The translations under genes were made by a program, and so were the position numbers. Source: Pseudolactococcus piscium (lineage in GTDB: Bacteria; Bacillota; Bacilli; Lactobacillales; Streptococcaceae). Taken from it: a stretch of DNA of 58,623 nucleotides. The notes beneath the pieces were generated by a model. The model worked only from the letters and a program-made list of their open reading frames with translations. It was not told where the DNA came from and ran no database searches. The stretch's first letter is position 1. Every line of letters starts with the position of its first letter. Shown here one piece after another: positions 25,816 to 35,318 of this stretch. The stretch covers positions 1 through 58,623 of the forward strand of contig NZ_JXJW01000019.1 in NCBI RefSeq assembly GCF_002441695.1, written 5' to 3'.

Positions 25816-27069
25816 TTATTTTTTACCTGAAATATCTTTTACAAGTTGATCAAGTTTCGCTTGGTATTGATTAGCTTTGATTTTACCATTGTAGGTGTCT
25901 GAAAGCACTGCTGCAGATGCTGTCCAAAAGTTTGTCATTTCAGGGATTTTTGGCATGACAACACTATAAGTTGGTTGACTCATGGTTACGACAGACTGTG
26001 CAAGCGCATCTGTCTTGACATAGTCAGCAGCTTGAACGGTTTTAATAGACGGGACAATGTTACGTGATTTATCTTTGAATTGAAGTTCTTGTACTTTTTC
26101 ACTAGATAGATAATCAGCAAGTTTGTAGGCAGCAGCTATTTGTTTGGTATTGTTATTAGCAGCAGCCTGGTTGACAGCGTAAAGTTTGACACCAAGAAAT
26201 GCTTTTTGTTGGACGTCTTGCCCCCCGATTTTGACTGTAGGGTAAACAGCAATACCGAGTTTATCTTTGCCAATAGCTTCGGTTGCCTTATCCTTGTCCC
26301 AAGGTCCAGACTCAAATGATGCGATAGTTCCCGCTGCGAATTTAGATAGGGTATCATCACCAACATTGACAAATCCCTTATTATTTTTTTGGTCAGTAAT
26401 CCATTGCAGTACATTAACACCAGCGGCGTTATTCCAGTTGGTGCCATCCACTTTTTCACCATTATCTCCGAAAAGTGTATCGCCAACTGACATGAATAGT
26501 GGCGCGATAGCATAGGCATTGACAGCATTTAAATTTGCACCAAATGTGGCTTTAGACGTGATACCTTCATAGGACTTAACATCATCAGCAGATAATTTTT
26601 CTTTATTATAATAAAGGATTTGTGACTCTATCCCATATGGGAAGGCATACATCTTGCCCTTATATTCAGCGCCTGAGATTGCATTCTCAGTATTTTCGCC
26701 TTTGATTTTTGTTGCATAGTTATCAGGTATTTCTTGAATAACACCTGAGTCTACCAGCTGTCCAAGCTGGTCATGAGGCATGGAGAAGACATCAGCTGCT
26801 TTAGAGGGGTCTTTTTTAACATTCTCTTGTGCTTTTGCATCCTCAGTTTCTATGACATTCACTGATACAGTCGGATTTTCTTTTTTAAAGTCAGCAAGTG
26901 CCGTATTGTAAAATTTCTTTGAATCAGTCGTCACCCAAAGTTTAACAGTTGTTTTACCAGAATCTTTTGAAGTTGTATCACTTTTTTTATCTGATCCACA
27001 AGCAGCTAGTGTTAAGATGGCAGCGCCAAGTGTTGCACTGACTAATAAAGTTCTTTTTAAATGTTTCAT
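25816..27069 (-). CDS. malE: Maltose/maltodextrin-binding lipoprotein MalE
   Basis: 417 residues. Signal peptide with lipobox LAAC at 21-24, then a family 1 solute-binding protein: KLWVTTDSKKFYNTALADFKKENP, DVFSMPHDQLGQLVDSG and GSWD-like SFESGPWDKDKA. It captures maltodextrins at the outer face of the membrane and delivers them to MalFG. ATG 27069 has GGAGG just upstream, and the in-frame upstream ATG at 27081 lacks this. It is first in the operon, behind an operator-covered promoter. Confidence 0.93.
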   Translation of the reverse strand: MKHLKRTLLVSATLGAAILTLAACGSDKKSDTTSKDSGKTTVKLWVTTDSKKFYNTALADFKKENPTVSVNVIETEDAKAQENVKKDPSKAADVFSMPHDQLGQLVDSGVIQEIPDNYATKIKGENTENAISGAEYKGKMYAFPYGIESQILYYNKEKLSADDVKSYEGITSKATFGANLNAVNAYAIAPLFMSVGDTLFGDNGEKVDGTNWNNAAGVNVLQWITDQKNNKGFVNVGDDTLSKFAAGTIASFESGPWDKDKATEAIGKDKLGIAVYPTVKIGGQDVQQKAFLGVKLYAVNQAAANNNTKQIAAAYKLADYLSSEKVQELQFKDKSRNIVPSIKTVQAADYVKTDALAQSVVTMSQPTYSVVMPKIPEMTNFWTASAAVLSDTYNGKIKANQYQAKLDQLVKDISGKK

Positions 27070-27178
27070 GTTTTCCTCCATAAATGGTGAGGTAACAGCT
27101 CTAACCTAAGTCATATCATTGTCGGTATGAGATGTTAAGACTCAATGTTTGCAAAAATCACTTTTCTTTACAAGATCT

Positions 27179-27207
27179 ATTATGCAACCGTTTCCATTAA
27201 ATGTCAA
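27179..27207 (-). promoter_or_regulatory. malEFG promoter with operator in the spacer
   Basis: On the minus strand: TTGACA (27207-27202), 17-bp spacer, CATAAT (27184-27179). The operator at 27183-27196 (plus-strand TGCAACCGTTTCCA) fits the LacI/CcpA consensus TGNAANCGNTTNCA at every defined base and fills the spacer, so binding must exclude RNA polymerase. The expected start is near 27172. Confidence 0.8.
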
Positions 27208-27541
27208 GTGGTTTATTAAAAAAATTTTAAACTATTTTTAAAAAACAGATGAAACGCCTTATATAAAGCCATTTCATCAGCTTTTTATTTATTTAATTTA
27301 AGCAAGCGATTTCTTTTTTATCTGTGATATCTTAGAAAAATGGTCGTGCAATCAGAGTTTATTCTATAGTGTACTGACAATTTCTAATCAAAATAAAGAA
27401 AAAATAGTAAAGGCTAATCGTAAGATGGGAAAAAATAGCTTATATTTTCTTAACTAGCGCTTAATTAGGTTCAAATAGCTAGTTAAGAGCTTTCTTGATG
27501 CATCAGGTATTGCTATTTTATATAAATTTTACAGAAATACG
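27208..27541. other. Intergenic region between the malE promoter and the neopullulanase operator
   Basis: 334 bp, AT-rich, no ORF. The only structure seen is a GATGAAA/TTTCATC pair at 27248-27278 with a 17-nt loop and a following T-run, which may be a weak terminator. Otherwise I see nothing. Confidence 0.5.
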
Positions 27542-27579
27542 ATGCAAACGATTGCATTATTTGATATTTGTGCTAGAAT
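27542..27579 (+). promoter_or_regulatory. Neopullulanase promoter with overlapping operator
   Basis: Operator ATGCAAACGATTGCAT at 27542-27557 fits TGNAANCGNTTNCA perfectly. Its right half contains the -35 TTGCAT (27552-27557), which is 16 bp from the extended -10 TGCTAGAAT (hexamer 27574-27579). Repression by the LacI-family protein at 32689 or CcpA is inferred. Confidence 0.8.
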
Positions 27580-27626
27580 AGAGGTGTATTATTATGAAAC
27601 CGATTACATGTTTAGTGGAGGAAGTT

Positions 27627-29411
27627 ATGAATCTAGCAGCAATTTATCATCGACCTGAATCAGAGTATGCCTATCTATATACCGCAACTGACTTGCACAT
27701 TCGTTTACGTACCGGTCTTAATGATATTGAAAAAGTCAGTGTGATATCCGGAGATCCGTATGATACACCAGGAGGCGTCTGGCATCAAGAAGCAGATGTC
27801 GAGATGGTCGCATCACTTAAAACAGACACCCATCAATACTGGCAAGCAACGCTTCATGCACCTTACAATAGATTAAACTATGGCTTTATCTTGACAGATG
27901 ATGCCGGTCAATCTATTTTTTATGGGGATCAAGGGTTTGAAGCAGTACCTGAGGATAGTGCATCAGCTAATGATAGTGATACTAATTTAATGGGATCAAA
28001 TGCTTACTTTAAAATGCCTTATTTTCAGGAAATTGATCGCTTTAAGGCACCTGAATGGGTTAAGGAAACGATTTGGTATCAAATTTTTCCTGAGCGTTTC
28101 GCGAATGGTGATCAAACAAATGATAATGCCGGCACATTGCCTTGGCAACCTGATGACCACCCTAGTCGTGATGCCTTCTACGGTGGCGATTTAAGAGGCA
28201 TTATTGACCATCTAGACCATTTAGTCGCTTTAGGTGTCAATGGCATCTATTTAAATCCGATCTTTGAGGCACCAAGCAATCATAAATATGATACGCAAAA
28301 TTATTTTGAAATTGATCCACATTTTGGTAGCAAACTTGAGTTTAAAGAGCTGGTAGACACAGCACATGAAAAGGGCATTAAAATCATGTTAGATGCGGTC
28401 TTTAATCATATTGGAGATGAAAGTCCGCAGTGGCAGGATGTCCTGGCAAATGGGCAAGCATCCCAATATGCAGACTGGTTTCATGTTAAAAAATGGCCAG
28501 CGACCTATACCCCAACTGATAACTTTGAAGAAGCACGTGATGCAACCTATGAAACTTTTGCCTTTACACCGCATATGCCAAAGCTGAACACTGCTAACCC
28601 AGAAGTACAGGCCTATCTTTTGGAGATTGGGACCTATTGGATTCGTGAATTTGGCATAGATGCTTGGCGAATTGACGTGGCTAATGAAGTAGACCATCAT
28701 TTTTGGAAAAGATTTTATAAAGCAGTGACAGCCTTAAATCCTGATTTTTATATCTTAGGGGAAATTTGGACTAGTGCACAGGCTTGGCTAAACGGTGATG
28801 AGTTTAATGGTGTGATGAATTATGCCTTCACTGGATCAATGGTCGATTATTTTGCACGCCGTAAAATCACAGCTGAAAAGATGGTCAGTAACCTGAACAC
28901 ACAGCTGATGCTAAACAGAGATCAAACCAACCAAATGATGTTTAATTTATTAGATTCCCATGATGCACCTCGCATTTTAAGTATCGCAAAAGGCAACAAG
29001 GCAGTCGTTAAGCAACTCTACACCTTTATGTTTTTGCAAGTCGGGACACCTGATATCTATTACGGTAGTGAATATGGTATGACAGGTGAACAAGATCCAG
29101 ATAATCGTAAACCGATGGCTTGGGACGCAGATAAACAAGACCAGGATATGTATCACTTCATGCAAGCCTTAATCCAACTTCGAAAGGATCATTTGCAAGT
29201 GATTGTAGGAGGAGATTTAAGGTGGGATGTGACAGGTGATATCATCCGCTTTACTAGAAAATTAGGCAATACAACTATTTTTGCTTGTTTTAATGCAAGT
29301 ACTGAAAGCTATCAACTAGATAAAGGCTTTGGAGATAGCTTATTTCATGATGGCTATCAGGATGAAACACTTAACCCGAATGGCTTTCTTGTCAGTCTGA
29401 TAGACAAATAA
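27627..29411 (+). CDS. Neopullulanase / maltogenic amylase family glycoside hydrolase (GH13)
   Basis: 594 residues, cytosolic, no signal peptide. An N-terminal CBM34-like domain of about 120 residues leads to a GH13 barrel. Conserved regions: LDAVFNH around 255-260, WRIDVANE with nucleophile D350, GEIW with acid/base E379 and SHDAPR with D446. It trims imported maltodextrins and cyclodextrin-like substrates to maltose and glucose for the phosphorylase. ATG 27627 is preferred because GTGGAGGAAG precedes it; ATG 27594 in frame has no ribosome site. Confidence 0.9.
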   Translation: MNLAAIYHRPESEYAYLYTATDLHIRLRTGLNDIEKVSVISGDPYDTPGGVWHQEADVEMVASLKTDTHQYWQATLHAPYNRLNYGFILTDDAGQSIFYGDQGFEAVPEDSASANDSDTNLMGSNAYFKMPYFQEIDRFKAPEWVKETIWYQIFPERFANGDQTNDNAGTLPWQPDDHPSRDAFYGGDLRGIIDHLDHLVALGVNGIYLNPIFEAPSNHKYDTQNYFEIDPHFGSKLEFKELVDTAHEKGIKIMLDAVFNHIGDESPQWQDVLANGQASQYADWFHVKKWPATYTPTDNFEEARDATYETFAFTPHMPKLNTANPEVQAYLLEIGTYWIREFGIDAWRIDVANEVDHHFWKRFYKAVTALNPDFYILGEIWTSAQAWLNGDEFNGVMNYAFTGSMVDYFARRKITAEKMVSNLNTQLMLNRDQTNQMMFNLLDSHDAPRILSIAKGNKAVVKQLYTFMFLQVGTPDIYYGSEYGMTGEQDPDNRKPMAWDADKQDQDMYHFMQALIQLRKDHLQVIVGGDLRWDVTGDIIRFTRKLGNTTIFACFNASTESYQLDKGFGDSLFHDGYQDETLNPNGFLVSLIDK

Positions 29412-29519
29412 GGCTGTATGAATAGCTGATAGCGCTGCACCGGAAAACATGCGTATAAGAAAGTAGGTCAGCTAAAGCAAGCGCTTGATATGACAGCTTT
29501 TACATGCTAAGATAGTGAG

Positions 29520-29533
29520 TGAAAACGATTACC
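29520..29533 (+). promoter_or_regulatory. cre/MalR-type site upstream of maltose phosphorylase
   Basis: TGAAAACGATTACC matches TGNAANCGNTTNCA except for the last base. A weaker related dyad AGCAAGCGCTTGAT lies at 29477-29490. Confidence 0.55.
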
Positions 29534-29583
29534 TTTATGACTTGATGGGATAGCGAGCTTGCTAATGAATGAGAGGAACTAAA

Positions 29584-31860
29584 ATGAATCAAATTAAACG
29601 TATTATGGCTGTTGATCCATGGGAAATTAAATCTGATCAACTAGAAGTTGACCATCGCAGACTCCAGGAGTCTTTGACAGCTATCGGTAATGGCTATATG
29701 GGTATGCGCGGTAATTTTTCAGAAACCTATTCAGCTGATCATCACCAAGGTTTTTATTTGGCTGGGGTTTGGTATCCTGACAAGACACGTGTTGGCTGGT
29801 GGAAAAATGGCTATCCTGAGTATTTTGGTAAGGCGATTAATGCCTTAAATATTGCCAGGATTCATCTGTTTATTGATGGGAATGAAGTAGATTTAGCTGA
29901 TAAGCGCATAACAGATTTTAGCATCTCGCTTGATATGGCAAAAGGCATTTTGAGTTATGGGTATCAGATAGCTGGTGTCGGGGTATCTGCTGAACGCTTC
30001 TTTTCAGTCGACACGCGTGAATTAGCTGTCTTTGCCTTTCGTTTTGAAAATCTTGATGGCAGAGACCATCAGATTCGCATTGGGTCTGTTATTGACGCTG
30101 ATGTTAAAAATGAAGATGCCAACTATGATGAACAGTTTTGGCATGTGCTTGAAAAAGGTCATCAGGAAAACGGGTCATTTATTGCCACGCAAACGATTGA
30201 AAATCCTTTTGGGATTGAGCAGTTTACGGTTGTGGCCAGTCAAACCTTTGCAGGTGATTTTGATCAAGTCAAGCAAACGACGGCAGAAAAATCAGTGACA
30301 GATACGTTTGAAAATGATCTACCAGCTGATGGCAGCTTAACCTTTGAAAAGCGTGTTGTGGTGACAACGAGTCGCGATTATGAAGGTTTATCAGCGGTTA
30401 TTTCTGGAAATGAGACGATTGTCAAAGAGCAGGTAATACAGCAGGACTATGCCAGTTTATATCAAGCACAAGTAGAGGGTTGGGCTAAACGTTGGGACAT
30501 TTCTGATGTTGTGATTTCTGGCTCTGATGAAGCGCAACAAGGGATACGCTTCAATCTCTTTCAGCTATTCTCAACTTATTATGGGGAAGATGACCGACTA
30601 AACATTGGCCCTAAAGGCTTTACTGGAGAAAAATATGGTGGTGCGACTTACTGGGACACAGAAGCCTATGCGGTACCGCTTTATCTATCTCTAGCAGATC
30701 AAACGGTCACAAAAAACTTATTAACCTATCGGCATAAACAGTTATCTCAAGCAAAACATAATGCCCAGCAACAAGGCTTAAAAGGTGCCTTGTACCCTAT
30801 GGTCACTTTTAATGGTGTTGAATGTCATAATGAGTGGGAAATTACTTTTGAAGAAATCCACCGTAATGGGGCGATTGCCTATGCTATCTATAACTATACA
30901 AACTATAGTGGAGATGACAGCTATTTGGCAAAAGAAGGCCTTGAGGTACTTGTTGAAATCGCACGTTTCTGGGCAGACCGTGTGCACTACTCAGCTCGGC
31001 ATGGCCTTTATATGATTCATGGGGTGACAGGCCCAAATGAATATGAAAATAATAGCAACAACAACTGGTATACAAACCAACTAGCTAGCTGGGTTTTAAC
31101 TTATACTGCTGAGAGTTTAGCTAAATATCCTCGAGCAGATTTAGCAGTTTCCGATACAGAATTAGCAAAATGGGCCGATATCGTCGAGAAAATGTACTTT
31201 CCATATGATGAAACGGCAGGTATCTTTGTTCAGCATGATGGTTATCTAGACAAGGATATTCGACCTGTTTCAGCCTTAGCAGCAACTGATTTACCGCTCA
31301 ATCAAAACTGGTCATGGGATAAGATTCTGCGGTCACCTTTTATTAAGCAGGCAGACGTCTTACAGGGCATTTACTTTTTTGGCAACAAGTTCACGCTTGA
31401 TGAGAAAAGGCGTAACTTTGATTTCTATGAACCCATGACGGTTCATGAAAGCTCCCTTTCACCATCAGTTCATGCCATCCTTGCGGCTGAACTCGGTAAA
31501 GAGCGTAAGGCAGTCGAGATGTATGGACGTACGGCTCGTCTCGACCTTGATAATTATAACAATGATACCCAGGACGGCTTACATATCACATCGATGACTG
31601 GCTCTTGGTTAGCCATCGTTCAAGGCTTTGCACAAATGAAAACATGGGATGCTAAGTTGAGCTTTGCCCCATTTCTACCAAGCGATTGGACAGGATATGC
31701 CTTTCATATCAACTATCGTGGGTGTTTACTAAAAATAGCAGTTACTGATGATGTCGAGGTAAGGTTGCTATCTGGTGATAGCATCAGTTTGCAAGTCTAT
31801 GATCAGGCAGTTACCTTGAATGTCGCACAGCCAATCTATCAAGTGAAAGTGGGTGGTTGA
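29584..31860 (+). CDS. malP: Maltose phosphorylase (GH65)
   Basis: 758 residues, cytosolic. It splits maltose with phosphate into glucose and beta-glucose 1-phosphate without using ATP. GH65 features: the N-terminal beta-sandwich with [13 protein letters not shown], then an (alpha/alpha)6 barrel with [16 protein letters not shown]. The [15 protein letters not shown] segment (E417 and neighbours) holds the catalytic acid, and phosphate contacts lie in [13 protein letters not shown]. Trehalose-6-phosphate or kojibiose phosphorylases belong to the same family. The neighbours malEFG, amylase and beta-PGM make maltose the likely substrate. ATG 29584 has GAGAGGAAC upstream. Confidence 0.88.
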   Translation: MNQIKRIMAVDPWEIKSDQLEVDHRRLQESLTAIGNGYMGMRGNFSETYSADHHQGFYLAGVWYPDKTRVGWWKNGYPEYFGKAINALNIARIHLFIDGNEVDLADKRITDFSISLDMAKGILSYGYQIAGVGVSAERFFSVDTRELAVFAFRFENLDGRDHQIRIGSVIDADVKNEDANYDEQFWHVLEKGHQENGSFIATQTIENPFGIEQFTVVASQTFAGDFDQVKQTTAEKSVTDTFENDLPADGSLTFEKRVVVTTSRDYEGLSAVISGNETIVKEQVIQQDYASLYQAQVEGWAKRWDISDVVISGSDEAQQGIRFNLFQLFSTYYGEDDRLNIGPKGFTGEKYGGATYWDTEAYAVPLYLSLADQTVTKNLLTYRHKQLSQAKHNAQQQGLKGALYPMVTFNGVECHNEWEITFEEIHRNGAIAYAIYNYTNYSGDDSYLAKEGLEVLVEIARFWADRVHYSARHGLYMIHGVTGPNEYENNSNNNWYTNQLASWVLTYTAESLAKYPRADLAVSDTELAKWADIVEKMYFPYDETAGIFVQHDGYLDKDIRPVSALAATDLPLNQNWSWDKILRSPFIKQADVLQGIYFFGNKFTLDEKRRNFDFYEPMTVHESSLSPSVHAILAAELGKERKAVEMYGRTARLDLDNYNNDTQDGLHITSMTGSWLAIVQGFAQMKTWDAKLSFAPFLPSDWTGYAFHINYRGCLLKIAVTDDVEVRLLSGDSISLQVYDQAVTLNVAQPIYQVKVGG

Positions 31861-31861
31861 G

Positions 31862-32533
31862 ATGTTTAAAGCAGTTTTATTTGATTTAGATGGTGTGATT
31901 ACAGATACGGCTAATTATCATTTTCTTGCCTGGGAAAAACTTGCCAAGCGTATTGGTATTGCCATAGACAGGACATTTAATGAGCAACTCAAAGGTGTAT
32001 CACGTGAGGAATCTCTGCGTCGCATTCTAAAATATGGCGGTCTTGAAGAGACATTTACGACCGAGGAATTTGCCCAGATGGCAGCAGACAAAAATAAAAA
32101 CTATGTCGAGATGATTCAAGCCGTATCACCTCAGGATGTCTATCCGGGTATTTTAAGCTTACTCAAGGCACTACGCCGTCATGATATCAAGATTGCCCTA
32201 GCCTCTGCCTCTAAAAACGGCCCGTTTTTGCTAGAGAAAATGGCCCTTACTCAGTATTTTGATGCCATTGCAGATCCTGCCAAAGTAGCCGAAAGCAAAC
32301 CAGCACCAGATATCTTTCTAGCAGCTGCAGCAGGTGTCAATGTAGCAATTCAAGAGACGATCGGGATAGAGGATGCTGCAGCAGGTATTGCAGCAATTAA
32401 AGCTGCTCATGCCTTGCCAATAGGTGTAGGCAAGGCTAGTATCCTTGGGGCTGATATCGCGATCGTTAGCAATACGCGTGAGCTGACGCTTGATTTTTTG
32501 ACGGAAGTATGGGAAAATAATAACAATGTATGA
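31862..32533 (+). CDS. pgmB: Beta-phosphoglucomutase
   Basis: 223-residue HAD-fold enzyme turning the beta-glucose 1-phosphate made by maltose phosphorylase into glucose 6-phosphate. Motif [11 protein letters not shown] has both aspartates, KGVSREESL is the cap substrate-specificity loop, ASASKNGP carries motif II, and [17 protein letters not shown] is the metal-binding motif. ATG 31862 follows the malP stop by 1 nt, so the pair is coupled. Confidence 0.95.
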   Translation: MFKAVLFDLDGVITDTANYHFLAWEKLAKRIGIAIDRTFNEQLKGVSREESLRRILKYGGLEETFTTEEFAQMAADKNKNYVEMIQAVSPQDVYPGILSLLKALRRHDIKIALASASKNGPFLLEKMALTQYFDAIADPAKVAESKPAPDIFLAAAAGVNVAIQETIGIEDAAAGIAAIKAAHALPIGVGKASILGADIAIVSNTRELTLDFLTEVWENNNNV

Positions 32534-32558
32534 AAACGTTTGCGAAAAACGTTTTTTT
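32531..32558 (+). terminator. Terminator of malP-pgmB containing a cre-like sequence
   Basis: ACGTTT / AAACGT stem at 32536-32552 followed by seven T. TGAAAACGTTTGCG at 32531-32544, overlapping the pgmB stop, fits the LacI/CcpA operator consensus except for the last base. Confidence 0.75.
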
Positions 32559-32688
32559 ATACGCTGAATGGGTTAACCGAATCTGCTGTTAAGCGATAAG
32601 CAGTTGGCCAACTGACTACCGAATACCTTAAGTGGGTCTAGTTGATATTAGCAGCCCCTCTTAGCTAGATACGTAATATGGAGAAAAT

Positions 32689-33660
32689 ATGACAGTTACA
32701 ATAAAGGACGTTGCAAAATTAGCAGGGGTGAATGCATCAACGGTTAGCAGAGCTATCCATGATAGTAAGGCGATATCTGACAAGACAAAAGAAAAAGTTA
32801 AGAAGGCCATGCTAGAACTTGGCTACTCAAGAAATGCTGCTGCGCAAACGTTGGCAAGTGGTAAGGCAGGCGCAATAGGTGTTGTTTTTCCACCAATTGA
32901 AAATAAATCAGAACAACCTTTCTTCATGAAAATTCTAACAGCTATAAATGAAGCAGCACGTCAAAACAACATTACTGTATCCATTGCATCTGGACATTCG
33001 AATGATGAGCTGCTAAGTCAAGTAAAAGTCATGTATCAGGAAAAGAGAGTGGACGGCTTTATCGTTCTCTACGCTGGAGAAGAAGATGATGTCAGAAGCT
33101 ATCTGATAACAGACAGAATTCCCTTTGTTATCGTCGGATCGACCATCGAACGTGCAAACGAGATTACGGCTGTTGATAATAATAATCAGTTAATGGGATC
33201 AGAAGCAGCTAGCTACCTGGCAAGTCTCGGTCATAAGCAACTGGCCTTTATCAGTAATACAGATTCTGGAGAAGTCTTCCATGAACGCTATCAGGGCTTT
33301 GTGCTAAAAATGCAGTCACTTGGGTTAAAAGGTCGGCTTGTTAAGTCAAAAAATAAACTTGATATTGGTCACGCAACAGGCTTGGTTGTTTTAGACGATA
33401 TTTTAGCAATTAAAGTCATTCAAAGGCTATCAGAGCAAGGTATCAGCGTACCAGCTGATGTCTCTGTTATTTCTTTTAATAACTCAGTGTTTGCCAGTTT
33501 AATTCACCCTTACCTAACGACGTTTGATATCAATATCAGACAATTAGGCCATCGGTCAGTCCAAAAACTCGTCCATTTGTTAGCCTATCCAGACGACTTT
33601 AAGGAAAAAGTGACAGTGCCTTTTGAATTGAAAGTTAGAGAATCAACTAAAGCTGTCTAA
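32689..33660 (+). CDS. malR: LacI-family transcriptional regulator, probable MalR
   Basis: 323 residues: an N-terminal helix-turn-helix (VTIKDVAKLAGVNASTVSRAIHDSKAIS) and hinge helix (NAAAQTLASGKAG), then a periplasmic-binding-protein-like sensor domain for a sugar effector. The gene lies directly after malP-pgmB and near operators of LacI type at malE, the neopullulanase gene and malP. Control of the maltose regulon is inferred from this context. Effector not known. Confidence 0.88.
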   Translation: MTVTIKDVAKLAGVNASTVSRAIHDSKAISDKTKEKVKKAMLELGYSRNAAAQTLASGKAGAIGVVFPPIENKSEQPFFMKILTAINEAARQNNITVSIASGHSNDELLSQVKVMYQEKRVDGFIVLYAGEEDDVRSYLITDRIPFVIVGSTIERANEITAVDNNNQLMGSEAASYLASLGHKQLAFISNTDSGEVFHERYQGFVLKMQSLGLKGRLVKSKNKLDIGHATGLVVLDDILAIKVIQRLSEQGISVPADVSVISFNNSVFASLIHPYLTTFDINIRQLGHRSVQKLVHLLAYPDDFKEKVTVPFELKVRESTKAV

Positions 33661-33672
33661 GGATAGCTTTTT
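33650..33672 (+). terminator. Terminator of malR
   Basis: AAGCTGTC / GATAGCTT (one wobble) with a 4-nt loop and T-run, overlapping the malR stop codon. Confidence 0.75.
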
Positions 33673-33724
33673 TAATTGGCTAAGCAATCATCTATAACAC
33701 CTATCTGTAGGGTTACTTGCATAA

Positions 33725-33761
33725 AAAAACAAACCTGGGAAAGAGGACCAGGTTTGTTTTT
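33725..33761. terminator. Second strong terminator hairpin after malR
   Basis: AAAAACAAACCTGG / CCAGGTTTGTTTTT, 14 bp, with A and T runs on both sides. Confidence 0.85.
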
Positions 33762-33764
33762 AAG

Positions 33765-33793
33765 TGACACCACCTATATCCAATAGGCGGTGT
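33765..33793 (+). other. Hairpin followed by a 5-codon ORF
   Basis: GACACC-a-CCTAT / ATAGG-c-GGTGTC stem without T-run. It is followed by GGAGAAGG and ATG 33810 AAA AAA ATA TTT TAG. Probably a gene-start remnant or leader; no function assigned. Confidence 0.4.
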
Positions 33794-33921
33794 CTTGTTG
33801 GAGAAGGTTATGAAAAAAATATTTTAGGAATGACTTTAGTATATTCTATCCATCTTAACCTAAACTTAACTGAATTGTGTTAAACTAAATCTATAAAGAA
33901 TTGATAAAGGAGACTTATGAT

Positions 33922-34680
33922 ATGAAATTAACAGCATTGGGCGTATTAGGAGGCTATCCGCATAAAGATAGTGGGACCACCTCTTATTTATTATCTAGTA
34001 ACTCTGGTTTTAATCTACTGATTGATGTGGGGAGTCGTGCAGTGACCGAGCTTGAACATGAGCTATCTCCACTTTACATAGATGCAGTCATCATCAGCCA
34101 TTATCATGAAGATCATATTGCTGATTTAGGTGTCTTACGTCAGTTCCGCCAACTATGGCCAAAAACAGATCCTGACTGGGATAGTGCAATTCTGGATATC
34201 TACGGACATGATCAGGATGTACATGAGTTCAACAAATTAACACTGGATGGCGTCTCAAAAGGGATTGCTTATGATGTTTCTGGCATTCAAAAAATAGGAC
34301 CTTTTGACATTACCTTTCAAAAGACGGTACATCCGATCATTTGTTACGCCATGAGAATTACGGAAAGAAAAACGGGTCAAACTTTAGTATTTACAGCAGA
34401 TACCGGCTGGTTTGATGGTCTGATTGACTTTTCGAAAGATGCAGATATGCTTTTAGCTGACGTCTACTTTTTTGCAGACAAAGCAAACATGCCAAATCAT
34501 CTCTCTAGTACAGAGTCAGGTAAAATCGCGCGTGAAGCAGCTGTTAAAAAGCTGGTTTTAACACATTTACCACAGTTTGGCGATTTGGAACAGCTACGCA
34601 AGGAAGCAGAAAATGCAGCACAAGGTGTGGTAACGGAATTAGCGACACCGCATAAGACATGGGATTTTAATACATTTTGA
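33922..34680 (+). CDS. Metallo-beta-lactamase-fold hydrolase (YhfI-like)
   Basis: 252 residues, cytosolic. The zinc motif is SHYHEDHIADL (HxHxDH), preceded by LLIDVGS, with later metal ligands in HPIICYAMRI, FTADTGW and LTHLPQFG. The domain resembles RNase Z-type and YhfI proteins; the substrate is unknown. ATG 33922 has AAAGGAGA upstream. Its stop TGA overlaps the tadA start by one nucleotide, so the two genes are coupled. Confidence 0.85.
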   Translation: MKLTALGVLGGYPHKDSGTTSYLLSSNSGFNLLIDVGSRAVTELEHELSPLYIDAVIISHYHEDHIADLGVLRQFRQLWPKTDPDWDSAILDIYGHDQDVHEFNKLTLDGVSKGIAYDVSGIQKIGPFDITFQKTVHPIICYAMRITERKTGQTLVFTADTGWFDGLIDFSKDADMLLADVYFFADKANMPNHLSSTESGKIAREAAVKKLVLTHLPQFGDLEQLRKEAENAAQGVVTELATPHKTWDFNTF

Positions 34681-35147
34681 TGACATTTACACAGGAAGAA
34701 AAAGAACAGTTCATGCGTGAGGCACTAGTTGAAGCGCAAAAAGCAGCGGATTATGGGGAAGTACCTATTGGCGCAGTAATCGTTAAGGATAAACAGATTA
34801 TTGCCAGATCCTTCAATGCGAGAGAGCGCCATCAAAAAGCAACACATCACGCTGAAATTCGTGTCATCGATCAAGCAAATGAGCATGTAGAAAATTGGCG
34901 TTTACTTGATTGTGCTTTATTTGTGACAATAGAGCCGTGTGTCATGTGTTCAGGCGCAATCTCCTTATCACGCATACCAGCTGTTTATTTTGGTGCGACC
35001 AATCCAAAATTTGGCGGCGCAGTATCCCTTTATCAGATTCTTGAAGATGAGCGCTTAAACCATCGGTTACAGGTTGAACAAGGGATTTTGGCAGACGATT
35101 GTGCTCAGATTATGCAAAAATTCTTTAAAAATAGACGCAAAAAATAA
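34680..35147 (+). CDS. tadA: tRNA-specific adenosine deaminase TadA
   Basis: 155 residues. It deaminates A34 to inosine in tRNA-Arg(ACG). Zinc motif: HAE at 57-59 and PCVMC at 86-90. Other landmarks are EVPIGAVIV and the nearby FGATNPKFG. The start at ATG 34680 shares one base with the upstream stop and has no ribosome site of its own, pointing to translational coupling. Length is normal for the family. Confidence 0.95.
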   Translation: MTFTQEEKEQFMREALVEAQKAADYGEVPIGAVIVKDKQIIARSFNARERHQKATHHAEIRVIDQANEHVENWRLLDCALFVTIEPCVMCSGAISLSRIPAVYFGATNPKFGGAVSLYQILEDERLNHRLQVEQGILADDCAQIMQKFFKNRRKK

Positions 35148-35154
35148 ATTTTAT

Positions 35155-35162
35155 GGTATACT
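35155..35162 (+). promoter_or_regulatory. Extended -10 of the SRP RNA gene
   Basis: TGGTATACT starts at 35154, with hexamer TATACT at 35157-35162, about 6 nt before the RNA. Confidence 0.6.
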
Positions 35163-35167
35163 TATAG

Positions 35168-35247
35168 ATGAGGCAATAGTCGTTTTACGAAGTGGGTCAG
35201 GTGCGGAAGCAAGCAGCCCTAAGTAGGATGTCTATGTGCCTTATTTT
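35168..35247 (+). ncRNA. ffs: Signal recognition particle RNA, small bacterial type
   Basis: About 80 nt. The domain IV core is recognised by GGGTCAGGTGCGGAAGCAAG and CAGCCCTAAG, with the GGAA tetraloop flanked by GC pairs. The ends pair (AGGCA with TGCCT) and a T-run follows. It forms the SRP with Ffh. Location after tadA is usual in lactococci and streptococci. Ends are approximate. Confidence 0.88.
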
Positions 35248-35318
35248 TTTGACATCTTATTGATAGTATTGACATACCTATACCTATTTAACTGCTCACA
35301 AGTAGTGAGGAAGGATTG

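Noticed and set aside
27594-27626. Upstream ATG as neopullulanase start
   Set aside because: No ribosome site and it adds 11 residues; ATG 27627 has GTGGAGGAAG at proper distance.
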